Source: Thermoplasmatales archaeon I-plasma
GTDB lineage: Archaea > Thermoplasmatota > Thermoplasmata > Thermoplasmatales > GCA-001856825
Direction of reading: 5' to 3'
Assembly: GCA_001856825.1 (NCBI GenBank)
Contig: ATMD01000004.1
Coordinates: forward strand, 1 to 64,000
Length of the DNA: 64,000 nucleotides
Shown: one piece after another, positions 7,483 through 16,191 of the stretch
How the letters are laid out: each line of letters begins with the position of its first letter
How positions within the stretch are numbered: the first letter of the stretch is position 1
Program-made: the position numbers and the translations under genes
Notes under the pieces: generated by a model
Seen by the model: only the letters and a program-made list of their open reading frames with translations
Databases searched by the model: none
Told to the model about the DNA's origin: nothing

Positions 7483-7996
7483 TAACAAAAAACTTATTCC
7501 GTTCACTTATCCCCATCATTTCCAAGCTTCAACAGCAACTTCCGCAAGCAATGAGTATAGTGAAAAAGAAACATAGTAAATTGTCTCGCCAACCGCTAAT
7601 TTCCAATGCCCAGAAACACAGAGAAACAACAATTTATAAAAATCTAACCAAAACTATTCCCATCGATTTCGTTTGTCCGTAATTCACTGATTATTTCCAA
7701 TTCTTCTGTTATGCCAACCTGACGCGGACACGTTTTTCGCTATATTCCACTTCGATCACATCGAGATTTTCCTCCGAAGTAGAGTTATAGATTTTATTAG
7801 GCCAGATGTGATTAGAGATTAGTGATTAGAAATACTAAGCCAATATATAAGGTTTATGGGAAAATGCACCGTCTATTTCTCACCTATCGTTCAACAAGAA
7901 GGAACGCTTCAGAAGGAGCACTTTCCAGCGATATCATATTATGGATAAATATATAAAAAAGAAAAATGATAGTTGGCAATAAATATAAGATTAAAT
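7483..7996. other. Gene-poor region with a probable gene remnant
   Basis: No intact gene is supported. A minus-strand open frame at 7709-7825 lacks a start codon but reads like a protein C terminus (YNSTSEENLDVIEVEYSEK...) ending in TAA. At 7894-7911 an 18-base sequence is identical to part of the winged-helix gene near 17562-17579 and encodes EAFLLVE in both places. TATA-like AT-rich runs occur at about 7628-7640 and 7845-7855. The region appears to be built of decayed sequences. Confidence 0.4.
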
Positions 7997-8272
7997 TTAT
8001 TTATCTCCATTTTCCATCTTCTCTGTTTTCTTTTCGGTAATCTTTTTTGGTCTGATATCTTCGAAGAATTCCAACAGGTCCGGACACTTCTTTGCAACCT
8101 CTCCAAAGAAAGCTAATCTAACTTTGGACTTTGATGCTGATAGAAGTTCATTTACCGAAGTGATGTAAACCTTTGGCAGTGCCTTATCAGACGTTGCTTC
8201 CCTGACCAGTTTCATCTCTTCAACGGCAGACCTGGCTTCGTCCTCTGAAGAAAAATTATCCACGCTCGACAT
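7997..8272 (-). CDS. Unknown charged 91-residue protein
   Basis: Start at the ATG at 8272, preceded on the minus strand by an AT-rich TATA-like stretch. The protein is soluble, mostly helical, with an acidic N terminus and a Lys-rich tail (KKITEKKTEKMENGDK). No recognised domain. It ends at a clear gap, so it is probably transcribed alone. Confidence 0.5.
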   Translation of the reverse strand: MSSVDNFSSEDEARSAVEEMKLVREATSDKALPKVYITSVNELLSASKSKVRLAFFGEVAKKCPDLLEFFEDIRPKKITEKKTEKMENGDK

Positions 8273-8308
8273 ATATATACCTCTATACGATTTATCAGGG
8301 CACTGTTA

Positions 8309-8911
8309 TTAAGGTTTTTCATGCTCCGTATCATGGATGCTATCAGACGGTTCTGCCACCTGCTCTTCAATGGAAGACAATGAGGAACAGTCGTCTAATG
8401 ATTGGAAGTCGTTTGACGGTACCTTTTTCCTGAGAATCACTCCTGCGAAAAACATTCCGATACCCATAAGGAAAAGGATCGCTCCTGACCCCACTGCTAT
8501 TGAATAGCTGAAGACGCTGTTGAAAGACGGGGAGGTCGTTACGGAGACCCGAGTGTTGATGGATGATGAATTGAAACTTATTATGGAGTAGTTGCCTGAA
8601 AGTCCGCTCCATGTTTCAGTGGTCAGACCCACCGCTGAGTTATCAGCTATTGGAGACACTTTATAATCGTTGACCGAAGACCTTGAAACTTCATGCACCA
8701 TTGATGATGGAACCATGTAAATTGGCGCCTGGGATTCCACAGTTACTGTATCGGAGGAAACGAAAAAGAATGAAGGGGAGGAGTACTCACCTCCACCTGA
8801 CGAACGGACGCCTGCTGTTGTGAAGTTGGAAAGGAGAGGAACGGCCAGAGCCATGAGTACCATGCCAATAATCACCGCAAGTACTCCAGCGGCCATCACA
8901 TTCTTCCTCAT
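8309..8911 (-). CDS. Membrane-anchored surface protein with two transmembrane segments
   Basis: A 200-residue protein with an N-terminal hydrophobic helix (about 7-27), a Ser/Thr-rich external domain with several Asn-x-Ser/Thr sites, a second helix (about 142-164) and an acidic cytoplasmic tail. Topology suggests an extracytoplasmic loop anchored at both ends. It is divergent from the helix-turn-helix/peptidase operon at 9011, with the promoters back to back. No family recognised. Confidence 0.6.
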   Translation of the reverse strand: MRKNVMAAGVLAVIIGMVLMALAVPLLSNFTTAGVRSSGGGEYSSPSFFFVSSDTVTVESQAPIYMVPSSMVHEVSRSSVNDYKVSPIADNSAVGLTTETWSGLSGNYSIISFNSSSINTRVSVTTSPSFNSVFSYSIAVGSGAILFLMGIGMFFAGVILRKKVPSNDFQSLDDCSSLSSIEEQVAEPSDSIHDTEHEKP

Positions 8912-9010
8912 ATCAGCATATGATTGGGCAAGAGAATATAATAGTTTTGAATGAGCGACCGTTCAATCGTACTCTAAGAATGTTTTTATATTGAACAGCA
9001 TGATATCTTT

Positions 9011-9304
9011 GTGGCATTTTCTCCCCTTGTCAGGTCGGACCCTAATGTGTTCCAGACGTTCTTCAAAGAGAATGAAAAAAGGATACTGAAAGCCATGGAA
9101 AAGATATCTAGAGATGCGAGCATAAAGGGGGTTTATAATGCGTTGTGCTACGATAAGGAATTAAAGATAGGCATTGACCGACTTGGGATGAACAGGAAGG
9201 CACTGTCCGTCTGGTTGAATGAGCAGTGGAAAGCGGGGAAAGTAGATATCATTGGCAAAGCAAATAGAGAAGTGAGATACAGAATAAGAAAGGAGAGCGC
9301 TTAA
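9011..9304 (+). CDS. Small winged-helix-like DNA-binding protein
   Basis: A GTG start at 9011 follows a TATA-like TTTTTATATT about 25 bases upstream, fitting a leaderless transcript. The 97-residue basic protein has helical segments with a plausible helix-turn-helix around residues 55-75 (IGIDRLGMNRKALSVWL) and a terminal wing-like strand. It lies six bases before the prepilin peptidase gene and may regulate it. The assignment is by pattern only. Confidence 0.5.
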   Translation: MAFSPLVRSDPNVFQTFFKENEKRILKAMEKISRDASIKGVYNALCYDKELKIGIDRLGMNRKALSVWLNEQWKAGKVDIIGKANREVRYRIRKESA

Positions 9305-9309
9305 ACTGT

Positions 9310-9963
9310 ATGATGCTGCTGTCGGGCAACCCTGCATTACTTATACCATTGCTTGCCCTGTTGATTTATTCTTCTTATAGTGATATAAGAACGAGGAAAT
9401 CAGGGACAGTGTATTTTCTTGCCGTGGACATATTTCTCTTTGGGTTCTATCTTTATTTCGATACTATACTGACGTTCTTCATAGTGCCGTTGCTGTTTGA
9501 GTATTTTCTAAAAGAAAGAGAGTCACTGATCCCATATGCTCTTGTTTTCATTCCCCTGATTCACGCTCCAAGTGCCGTGGCAGTATCTATGGCCATAACC
9601 ATATTACTGGTTAAGATTGCTTTCCCTCGTCTGGGAATGGGGAGCGGTGACATGAAGATTATGCAGACCGTTGCAATAGCCGTACCCACATACGCCAGAT
9701 TCCCCTTAATGTATTCCATCGCTTCCCCGGGATTGGTTGTAATTGCCATTGCTGCTGGGTCAATGCTCGTTACCCTTGGCATAATGAAATCGACAATTGC
9801 AAAGGGGGTAGAAGGGTGGCCACGGAACGTCCCTTCGGGGAGGGTAAAAACAGAAGACGGCTACAAGTATCGAGTGAAGGGAGAAACTGCCAGTTATCTA
9901 GGACCGTTCGTTCCCTGCATAACGATTGGTTACACAGTCCTTTTACTGCTTCTGTTGGTTTAG
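9310..9963 (+). CDS. Type IV prepilin / preflagellin peptidase (A24 family aspartic protease)
   Basis: A 217-residue polytopic membrane protein with both catalytic aspartates of the A24 family: D25 in SYSDIRTRK at the end of helix 1 and D114 in the GMGSGDMK (GxGD) motif. These enzymes cut the signal of archaeal pilins and archaellins at the cytoplasmic face of the membrane. The natural substrates would be pilin-like proteins such as that at 56.2-57.0 kb. It sits far from the pilus assembly genes, in an operon with a small helix-turn-helix protein. Confidence 0.85.
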   Translation: MMLLSGNPALLIPLLALLIYSSYSDIRTRKSGTVYFLAVDIFLFGFYLYFDTILTFFIVPLLFEYFLKERESLIPYALVFIPLIHAPSAVAVSMAITILLVKIAFPRLGMGSGDMKIMQTVAIAVPTYARFPLMYSIASPGLVVIAIAAGSMLVTLGIMKSTIAKGVEGWPRNVPSGRVKTEDGYKYRVKGETASYLGPFVPCITIGYTVLLLLLLV

Positions 9964-9993
9964 GGCAGTCTTTATGCCCAATATTTCATGAGA

Positions 9994-10007
9994 AGTATTA
10001 TATTTTA
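9994..10007 (+). promoter_or_regulatory. TATA-like promoter element
   Basis: An AT-rich TATTATATTTTA element lies 26-37 bases upstream of the ATG at 10033, the spacing expected for an archaeal TATA box driving a leaderless transcript. No Shine-Dalgarno sequence precedes the ATG. A second TATA-like run at 10016-10025 is too close to the start. Confidence 0.4.
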
Positions 10008-10032
10008 GTAGTGGGATTATTATATAGAGCAA

Positions 10033-10554
10033 ATGAGCCTCCTATATGAGAAGAAAGCAGATTATGCCAATTGGAGGGCAATCGTAATGAGAAGTGCTAG
10101 AGACAGGACTCCAGTCCGCGCTTTTGCGGAAGTTGAAGGGAAGGAAAGCGTTACAATCCTATGTCCTGAGGATGGAAGGGTTGTAAAAAGACTAATGCCA
10201 ACTGAAAGGTGGGTAGATCCTGCCAAAGACAATGTAGACAATCTTGAAACGTTCTGCATATACGGTCACTTGATGAGTTTCAGGGGGATGGTAAGAGTCG
10301 GTGACGTCCTCGACGTGGGAGAAGGAGGCACATCCTGGGATAAGACCATTAGGTATGGAGTAGTCGACGAGTGGGGGGATGTCGTATACCTAATCAATGG
10401 AAGCGAGAAGGATATAATGGAAGCGTTACAAGAAGTGTCGAAAATAGTGTTAACCACCGAGGAAGAAAATAAGATAAAGGTGGATCAATATCTCCATGAT
10501 GACCCTGAATATGATTATATGTTCAAGAAGGTCATGGGATATCCCGCCAAATAG
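10033..10554 (+). CDS. Unknown 173-residue soluble protein
   Basis: The protein has mixed alpha/beta composition with a central beta-rich part (about 35-130) and an acidic C-terminal helix region. No signal peptide, cysteine motif or recognised domain. It has its own likely promoter and converges with the surface-protein gene at 10564, ten bases away. Ends with TAG. Confidence 0.55.
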   Translation: MSLLYEKKADYANWRAIVMRSARDRTPVRAFAEVEGKESVTILCPEDGRVVKRLMPTERWVDPAKDNVDNLETFCIYGHLMSFRGMVRVGDVLDVGEGGTSWDKTIRYGVVDEWGDVVYLINGSEKDIMEALQEVSKIVLTTEEENKIKVDQYLHDDPEYDYMFKKVMGYPAK

Positions 10555-10563
10555 TCGTTCCGC

Positions 10564-11139
10564 CTATTTTGTAGACATGACATCGATTTCGTCCGTCACG
10601 ATTGACCCGATGTTGGCTACTTTTACTGTACCAAAAATATAGAAGAAGTAAGTCTTGTAATGTCCTGCGGATAGAAACACGTTATGGGCAGGGAACGACG
10701 CTATGAAATATGTAAATCCCCTGAACGACGCATTGGTTGTTTCGGAGGTGGAATTGAGTATTGATGCAGTACTGCGTATCCCGTTCAAAGATTCGTTGAA
10801 CATCGATAGTGAAATTGAAGGACTTGAAACGACCAAGCTCATTATCATCAGGTACCCATGGGTGGTTGCATTGCCCGTCAAATTGTAGTAAGTAACTACA
10901 TAGGTTTGGTTGCTTGAGTGGGCGGTCCACGCGGTCAGGTTATTCCCAGTACTCGATATCATCTCTGCCAGGGGTACGGTGGCAGCTCTTTCGGGGTGAG
11001 TCGCATAATCAGGTGTATAAATATAATAAAAGACCAATACCCCAGCCACTACAACAATCACGACCACGATCACCGCTACTATGGTCAACATCAACCGCCT
11101 ATGATGTTTAATGGCTACAAGCCCTTTACTCTTATCCAT
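10564..11139 (-). CDS. Membrane-anchored surface protein (intact member of a paralogous family)
   Basis: 191 residues: a basic N terminus (IKHHRR), one strong transmembrane helix (about 16-40), then an external Ser/Thr/Asn-rich beta domain with many N-glycosylation-type sites. The domain shares a pattern (VVTYYN..., S-SP-S--LS-FN, G-----F---F, then a short C-terminal D-EID-M-like end) with frames at 30721-31299 and 41684-42091. This is the only copy in the window with the anchor intact. Function unknown; a cell-surface role is inferred. Confidence 0.65.
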   Translation of the reverse strand: MDKSKGLVAIKHHRRLMLTIVAVIVVVIVVVAGVLVFYYIYTPDYATHPERAATVPLAEMISSTGNNLTAWTAHSSNQTYVVTYYNLTGNATTHGYLMIMSLVVSSPSISLSMFNESLNGIRSTASILNSTSETTNASFRGFTYFIASFPAHNVFLSAGHYKTYFFYIFGTVKVANIGSIVTDEIDVMSTK

Positions 11140-11275
11140 TGATATCTGATATGTGATTTATTATTAATAACTTCTGGGACAGCGTCGAGGATTGTAGATA
11201 TCTGAGCGAGGAAACCACTGAGCTTGTGATGGGGAGGATGTTAAAAGGTTCGCACACGCCGCCGATCGATATTGC

Positions 11276-12190
11276 TTAGAGCCCGCAGTAGCCTGCCTGC
11301 TCACACGCCATTTCCTCACCCTCGTCTTTCCCATTGACAGCAAACCATGACTGATCCTTCCACCTCCCCCTTATCTCCCTCAAGGTCCCCCCCGCCGGCC
11401 TAAGTCCATAGGTGGGGAAGTTCAAGTCTGCCTCTTCCAGCTTAATGGCGTCGTCGAAGAGATCCTGATGCTTCCTCATCAATTTTACCCATTGAGTCTT
11501 GGACTGGAACGGACAAAAATAGCAACCGCTCTTGGGAGGGACCGAATACCCCCTCTGCCTGATGTACACAATACAATCCTGCCTCGTCATCTTAAGGCCT
11601 ATCAATGGATATTTCACAACATACTCCGAGTGGTGAGGTTTATATATCCTGTCCATCTCATCAGCACTCAATCCGATCAGAGCAATCGGTTGTTCGACGT
11701 ATTCCCCGTTTTTCTTCGAAGAGACGATATACTGCTGTATCGGAACCAGCTTACTTATTGATGTGCACCACCTCGAGCTGGGATTGACACTTGGCACAAT
11801 CCTTCTCTTGACTATAGTGTCCCTCAGGGAAGTAACCATCACTCTTGGTATTTTCATCTTCTGCTCCTCTTCCCGTCTCTTTATTGTTCTTTTATTCCTG
11901 GAAAGTTTCTTTGTATTTTCAAACATCTTCTTATATTCCAGAGTCTCCTCCGGATTCAACCTAGATATATCCGAAACAATTTTTTTCATCCGGACGGTGA
12001 CAAACTTAATTTTCATCTTCTTACAGATCGGTTTTACTACCTTTTCTAGGTGTTCATAAGTTTCTGGATGTTCAGCTCCTGTATCGGCAAAGACTAATTC
12101 ATCTAGCCGTGATATCTTCCCTTCCTCCGCCAGCAAAAGCAAACAGAATGTTTGAACCCCTCCACCATAACTCAAGAAAGTAGATTTCAT
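11276..12190 (-). CDS. PP-loop ATPase of the PAPS-reductase/DndC-like superfamily
   Basis: 304 residues with the N-terminal PP-loop (SYGGGVQTFCLL, residues 7-18), a FADTGAE strand after it, RWCTSISK in the middle and a SGCYFCPFQ cysteine motif near residue 223. This matches phage- and plasmid-borne adenine-nucleotide alpha-hydrolase/PAPS reductase-like proteins. Such enzymes activate a substrate by adenylation, often for sulfur transfer to nucleic acids. The paired cysteines could carry sulfur or a metal cluster. No DNA phosphorothioation partner genes are nearby, so the substrate is unknown. It follows a 42-residue gene by ATGA overlap. Confidence 0.7.
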   Translation of the reverse strand: MKSTFLSYGGGVQTFCLLLLAEEGKISRLDELVFADTGAEHPETYEHLEKVVKPICKKMKIKFVTVRMKKIVSDISRLNPEETLEYKKMFENTKKLSRNKRTIKRREEEQKMKIPRVMVTSLRDTIVKRRIVPSVNPSSRWCTSISKLVPIQQYIVSSKKNGEYVEQPIALIGLSADEMDRIYKPHHSEYVVKYPLIGLKMTRQDCIVYIRQRGYSVPPKSGCYFCPFQSKTQWVKLMRKHQDLFDDAIKLEEADLNFPTYGLRPAGGTLREIRGRWKDQSWFAVNGKDEGEEMACEQAGYCGL

Positions 12191-12315
12191 TTCAGAGCCG
12201 CACTCCGCTCCTTCATATGGACATTGTTGCCGGCTCTATATATGACGGTCTTCGCAATGATGGTACCATGAGGTGTGAATTTGCCCATTCCACTACTTAC
12301 TATGCCGACTTTCAT
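12187..12315 (-). CDS. 42-residue protein coupled to the PP-loop gene
   Basis: An ATG at 12315 is preceded by GGAGATAAAAAT, a good ribosome-binding site, and the frame ends by ATGA overlap with the PP-loop gene. The protein is basic, with a Gly-rich N-terminal segment (MKVGIVSSGMGKF). It starts four bases after the end of the phosphatase gene, giving a three-gene operon. Function unknown. Confidence 0.6.
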   Translation of the reverse strand: MKVGIVSSGMGKFTPHGTIIAKTVIYRAGNNVHMKERSAALK

Positions 12316-12319
12316 ATTT

Positions 12320-12700
12320 TTATCTCCATTCGAAGTGTTCAAATGTCTGTGGATGTTTTTTCTTCACGAATGCGTAAGCCTTCTCGAAGTTGATGTCGTG
12401 ACCCTGAATGGCTTTCGCAACGATGTACGGACTCCTGTCAATTCCGGCGTCGCAATGAACCAACACCTTCTTTCCATATCCTAAAAGATGTGCGATCAGT
12501 TTTCTTCCAGTCCTGACCATGAAAGCGTCCATATCCTTTATTTTACCATTGTACTCTTTCCTCCAGTGGTTGTATATCGGAATGAGGAAATTGTCCCTGT
12601 CTATGGCCTCGTCAGCAACGGATACTACAATGAAACTATCGTCTGCCTTCTCTGCATCTTCCCTGTCTCCAAGCCAGAGATTGGGTATTATCTCATCCAT
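12320..12700 (-). CDS. Dual-specificity protein phosphatase
   Basis: 126 residues with the signature HCx5R active site (VHCDAGIDRSP; nucleophile C83, phosphate-binding R89) and the PNLWLGD opening typical of small dual-specificity phosphatases. It should remove phosphate from protein or other phosphorylated substrates. First gene of an operon with a 42-residue protein and the PP-loop enzyme. Host signalling interference or processing of a cyclic/phosphorylated intermediate are possible roles, both inferred. Confidence 0.8.
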   Translation of the reverse strand: MDEIIPNLWLGDREDAEKADDSFIVVSVADEAIDRDNFLIPIYNHWRKEYNGKIKDMDAFMVRTGRKLIAHLLGYGKKVLVHCDAGIDRSPYIVAKAIQGHDINFEKAYAFVKKKHPQTFEHFEWR

Positions 12701-12855
12701 TATTTCCTCACTACTCCTTTTTCATCCTTGAAATGCATATGAAACTAACTGGGATTTCTATATAATACTTTCTTGGTAGCGCCCGAGCGTTCTCAACTCA
12801 AGTGCATTCTCTACCGGATCCAAAGTTATAAATTCAACCCCCGGAATGTTTAAAA

Positions 12856-13974
12856 GTGAAGATACTCCTGGTCGAGCCTGATTATTACACCAGATACCCT
12901 CCTTTAGGCCTTCTGAAGATCGGCAAGGTGGAGGAAAGGAAATGGAACGAGGTCCGGCTGGTTCGCGGGCTACAGGATATCCATGGGTTTGAGCCTCAGA
13001 GGATAATGATAACCTCACTCTTCACTTTCGCATGGAAGCCCGTCCATAATGCCGTCGAATATTATCACAAGTTGTTTCCCATCGCTGAAATAACGTTAGG
13101 GGGCATCTACGCAACACTGATGACAAATAATATCAAGGAAGCGTTCCCCTTCGTCAGCGTTCATTCTGGGCTCGTTCCGGAGGCGGAAAGTGTACTTCCT
13201 GCTTACCATCTTTTGAAACAAGTTGACAAGTGGAAGGATTGGAGCAAATCCATAGTCTTCACCACCAGAGGGTGTATTAGGAAGTGCCCTTTCTGTGTCG
13301 TCCCCAGAATAGAAGGTAAGATGAAGGAACCCAAATTCTCGATCCTTCCATTTATTCACCCCGACCACAAAGACGTTGTGATATGGGATAACAACTTCCT
13401 TGCATCGCCGTATGCCAAAGACATACTCACCGAACTCGGGGACGGAGGATACAAAGTGGACTTCAACCAGGGACTTGACGCGAGATTGATGACCGAGGAA
13501 TTTGCGGACCTCCTTGCAGACATCAGGTCCGATACGATCCATATGGCGTATGACTGGCCCTGGGAAGGCCCCTACGTATCCAAGGCAATAGATTTGCTTG
13601 CTTCAGCCGGTTATAGGAGGAAGGACCTGATCTTTTACTTGCTGTACAACTTCTATGATTTCAAGTACCAAAAAGGAGACACCCCGACGGATTACTTTCA
13701 TAGGATTCGAGATCTTGCTGAATGGGGAGCCTCCGCGTATCCCATGAGATTCATCCCTTTAGACTCCCTCACTCGCAACGGCTTCATATCCCCTCTCTGG
13801 ACAGTTGAGCAACTGGAGATGATAGCAGACTTCAGGAGAGTGATGGGATATGCGGGCACATTGGTTCCACACGGTGGTATCGTCAATAAAATCCTTGCCT
13901 CCAGCGATTTTGAGGAGGCAATGGAATTGCTGCCTGAGAAAGATGAGAAGATTATTATAAAAATTACACACTAA
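12856..13974 (+). CDS. Radical SAM protein with a possible N-terminal B12-binding-like domain
   Basis: A GTG start at 12856 opens a 372-residue protein with the radical SAM cluster motif CIRKCPFC (Cx3Cx2C) near residue 140. The N-terminal part (KILLVEPDYYTRYPPLGLL, LGGIYATL) resembles the cobalamin-binding-domain layout of methylthiotransferase-like radical SAM enzymes, although no DxHxxG base-off motif was seen. It is divergent from the phosphatase operon and convergent with the zinc/basic-protein operon. Substrate unknown. A [4Fe-4S] cluster and S-adenosylmethionine use are expected. Confidence 0.8.
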   Translation: MKILLVEPDYYTRYPPLGLLKIGKVEERKWNEVRLVRGLQDIHGFEPQRIMITSLFTFAWKPVHNAVEYYHKLFPIAEITLGGIYATLMTNNIKEAFPFVSVHSGLVPEAESVLPAYHLLKQVDKWKDWSKSIVFTTRGCIRKCPFCVVPRIEGKMKEPKFSILPFIHPDHKDVVIWDNNFLASPYAKDILTELGDGGYKVDFNQGLDARLMTEEFADLLADIRSDTIHMAYDWPWEGPYVSKAIDLLASAGYRRKDLIFYLLYNFYDFKYQKGDTPTDYFHRIRDLAEWGASAYPMRFIPLDSLTRNGFISPLWTVEQLEMIADFRRVMGYAGTLVPHGGIVNKILASSDFEEAMELLPEKDEKIIIKITH

Positions 13975-14473
13975 CCCTATCTGGTTGTTTTTTCTCCTTA
14001 GATCCTCTTTTCTTCTGAAAGACTACAGGAGCAGTGGGGTTGCTCATCTTATTGATGAGTTTATCGAGCATCAATACGAGATGAGGATTCCATGGAAGCA
14101 TTCCCGTATCCTTAGATTTCCTTCCATTCTCACCTATCTTCTTGACAGGTTTTGCTCCATGGAGTATCAAATCCAACAGAAGCTTGACTCGTGGATCTTG
14201 GCCATACTCAGTCTCTACTCCTTCCAACCATTTCTTGGGATCCGCCTTAATGTGGTCGGGCCACCGCGTCACCAAGTCTCTTTCCATCCACGCCACCCTC
14301 TCCTCGCTGGTGGTGAAACGGGGAAGTTTCCCACGCCTTGCAGTTCTCCGGCGTGAAGGCTCGGGAGAATCTCTCTTCCCATGCTTCGACGGTTTCTGCA
14401 AGTTTTCAGGTATCGAGACTGTTCCAGAAACCCGATTGAAATCTGAAAGAGTATGCTGATTATTCCGGATCAT
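13964..14473 (-). CDS. Unknown basic protein, possible nucleic-acid binder
   Basis: 169 residues, very rich in Lys and Arg, with an Arg-rich stretch at about residues 40-48 and a Lys-rich C terminus. A central helical part (EERVAWMERDLVTRWPDHIKA) precedes a glycine/lysine linker. The ends overlap neighbouring genes (10 bases with the convergent radical SAM gene, 14 with the upstream gene). No known domain. Confidence 0.55.
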   Translation of the reverse strand: MIRNNQHTLSDFNRVSGTVSIPENLQKPSKHGKRDSPEPSRRRTARRGKLPRFTTSEERVAWMERDLVTRWPDHIKADPKKWLEGVETEYGQDPRVKLLLDLILHGAKPVKKIGENGRKSKDTGMLPWNPHLVLMLDKLINKMSNPTAPVVFQKKRGSKEKKQPDRVSV

Positions 14474-15065
14474 TCGATTTTACCACCTTTCTATCTGAAA
14501 CCGCCCGCCAACTTATGACGTGGTAAGCTTCTTTCCTGTCCGTCTTATGTTTTATTGAGATACGACCTGCTTCCGGCCAGTCTTTCGCGATAAGCTTCTC
14601 ACCGCAAACCCTGCATACAGACTCGTAGTGAAATTCAAGCTTCCAGAATACGTATGTCGTCCAGCGCATCATTGTAGGTCTCTTGATTGATGGTTCCCTG
14701 ATGCGCTTGAGGTAAAATCTATTATCACTCTTGACCGCCAGTTCCATCTGCCCCCACTGATTAACCCTCTCTTTCCTCCTGTACGAGAACATGTAATCGA
14801 AAAGACCCAGTTTCTCACACTTCTCTGCAACAGTGAACAGGTAGTTGACGTCCTTGATTGAGACCTTACCTAGCCCATGGTCCTGCATGAATTCTATGAT
14901 AACACTGCCGATTTTCTTGTATTCCTCGGTGAAGTCCAGCTTGAGCTCGTGACCATCTATGAATCCGGGGTCCTTCAAGTACCTGTCTGCCTCCGCCACT
15001 GTAAGAAGATGATTATATTTGTCGTTGTAGAGATGGGCGGGTCTCCCACAGGTTGCACATCTCAT
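14460..15065 (-). CDS. Unknown protein with two CxxC zinc-binding half-sites
   Basis: 201 residues with CATC at the N terminus (residues 3-6) and CRVC at about residues 152-155. Together they could form one zinc site bracketing the fold, or two half sites. The middle is mixed helical with many Lys and Arg. It lies in the long minus-strand operon 17683-13964. Nucleic-acid binding is plausible but unproven. Confidence 0.55.
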   Translation of the reverse strand: MRCATCGRPAHLYNDKYNHLLTVAEADRYLKDPGFIDGHELKLDFTEEYKKIGSVIIEFMQDHGLGKVSIKDVNYLFTVAEKCEKLGLFDYMFSYRRKERVNQWGQMELAVKSDNRFYLKRIREPSIKRPTMMRWTTYVFWKLEFHYESVCRVCGEKLIAKDWPEAGRISIKHKTDRKEAYHVISWRAVSDRKVVKSNDPE

Positions 15066-15132
15066 AGTTTTTACCTGCCCTCCTTCAACTCGACTTTCAA
15101 TCTCTGTTCCAGTTCTACCACTTTACCTGAGT

Positions 15133-15351
15133 TCACCTTGAGCATGCCACCCCTCCGGGTGCCTCAATGTCCGTTCCGCATTTAAGGCATGAAAAATACA
15201 TCTGCGTGACGAATCTTGAACTGTACCCGTGCCGATAATCAGATTGCCATGATTTGCAGTGTGGGCAGTAGAATGTCCAGATGTCCTTCTGCCTGTCCGT
15301 TTGATGAGGTTGTTTGAATAACTTACCGAAATTGACAATTAAACTACTCAT
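15133..15351 (-). CDS. 72-residue zinc-ribbon protein
   Basis: Two CxxC knuckles (CPHC at about 29-32, CLKC at about 55-58) flank a beta segment, the classic zinc-ribbon layout. It overlaps the preceding 35-residue frame at its start. Between its end and the next gene (15066-15145) a 24-codon frame (ATG at 15145, in ATGA-style overlap) may encode a tiny helical peptide, which is not called. Confidence 0.65.
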   Translation of the reverse strand: MSSLIVNFGKLFKQPHQTDRQKDIWTFYCPHCKSWQSDYRHGYSSRFVTQMYFSCLKCGTDIEAPGGVACSR

Positions 15352-15451
15352 TTTTCAATTCGCCTTTCCCTTCTGTTCCATAATTCGTAAACCCCGACTC
15401 CGAGAATGTACGAGACAGTGAGGGGGAAGAAGCTACCTTAACGAACTTCAT
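15344..15451 (-). CDS. Possible 35-residue peptide
   Basis: Its ATG (15449-15451) overlaps the stop of the ATP-grasp gene as ATGA, and its end overlaps the start of the zinc-ribbon gene by eight bases. It is Ser/Gly/Glu-rich (SSPSLSRTFSESGF). Compact overlap on both sides supports it, but it is very short. In view of the ATP-grasp gene immediately upstream, it could be a peptide substrate; that is speculation. Confidence 0.4.
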   Translation of the reverse strand: MKFVKVASSPSLSRTFSESGFTNYGTEGKGELKNE

Positions 15452-16185
15452 TCGGAAACCTCCCTCATTGAATTCAGTTCTATCAAGTCTGAAGAATGTT
15501 CTGGATGGAATGACATCTCGGCTTGTGCCATATCTATCAGGAACCACCTGTAAGATTTGCTGTGACCACGATAGGCATACATGAAATCGACTGACCAGTT
15601 CTCCTCTTTCAGTGCGGGAGAAAAGTCATTTTCTATCTGCCCTATTATCTGAATTATCTCGCCTTTCGGTATGTCATAGAGCTTGGTCCATCTTTTCTCC
15701 CAGTCATCGGGAATGGTGAAAGAAGCCCAGTGGTCCCTTACAAATACTTCGTGCGCCCAATACCTGTGAACGCAGGTCACCTTCCCCTTTTCGACAAATA
15801 CCCGCAGCTCCCTTGCGATTGGCAAACCGTCAAAGGCCTTGAAATTCGAGAACGGCGTGAGCAATTCCCTGAAGACAAGGTGCTGAGGGAAGAGGTCAAC
15901 TGAGAAGTTGAAATCCAGGGTATTGTATATCTTTGACTTTATCTCCCTCTCGTTGTGGATAATGCATGACCGATTATATTCATGCTTATTGCTCGCTAGG
16001 TCTGTCCTGAAGAATACGGGATATTTCCCCTTCAGCTCTGCCTTTATCTTCTTCACCCAGTTCTCTGGCATCCCATCCATCCACTCAAGTAAGTCAGGAG
16101 GGGAGAGCGTGAAAGTGTTTGGCGTTTCAAAGTATTCCCTGACTTCAAGATACCAATAGAGGAGGGAATTGTGGTCAGTGGGCAA
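15448..16185 (-). CDS. ATP-grasp-like ligase, viral type (R2K-clade-like)
   Basis: 245 residues. The start is a TTG at 16185 preceded by GAGGTGAT. The fold is suggested by FFRTDLASNKH in the first half, RELRVFVEKGKV followed by RYW, VDFMYA and finally WFLIDMAQAEMSFH, the strand order and ID-x-A/N metal-site region of short phage ATP-grasp proteins. Such enzymes form amide-type bonds by acyl phosphate. No substrate is apparent. It lies in the same operon as DUF5131 and several small zinc proteins. Confidence 0.6.
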   Translation of the reverse strand: MPTDHNSLLYWYLEVREYFETPNTFTLSPPDLLEWMDGMPENWVKKIKAELKGKYPVFFRTDLASNKHEYNRSCIIHNEREIKSKIYNTLDFNFSVDLFPQHLVFRELLTPFSNFKAFDGLPIARELRVFVEKGKVTCVHRYWAHEVFVRDHWASFTIPDDWEKRWTKLYDIPKGEIIQIIGQIENDFSPALKEENWSVDFMYAYRGHSKSYRWFLIDMAQAEMSFHPEHSSDLIELNSMREVSE

Positions 16186-16191
16186 TGGATA

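Noticed and set aside
11276-12190. DNA phosphorothioation (Dnd) system based on the PP-loop gene
   Set aside because: No DndA, DndB, DndD, DndE or restriction partners lie nearby; the PP-loop protein alone is insufficient.
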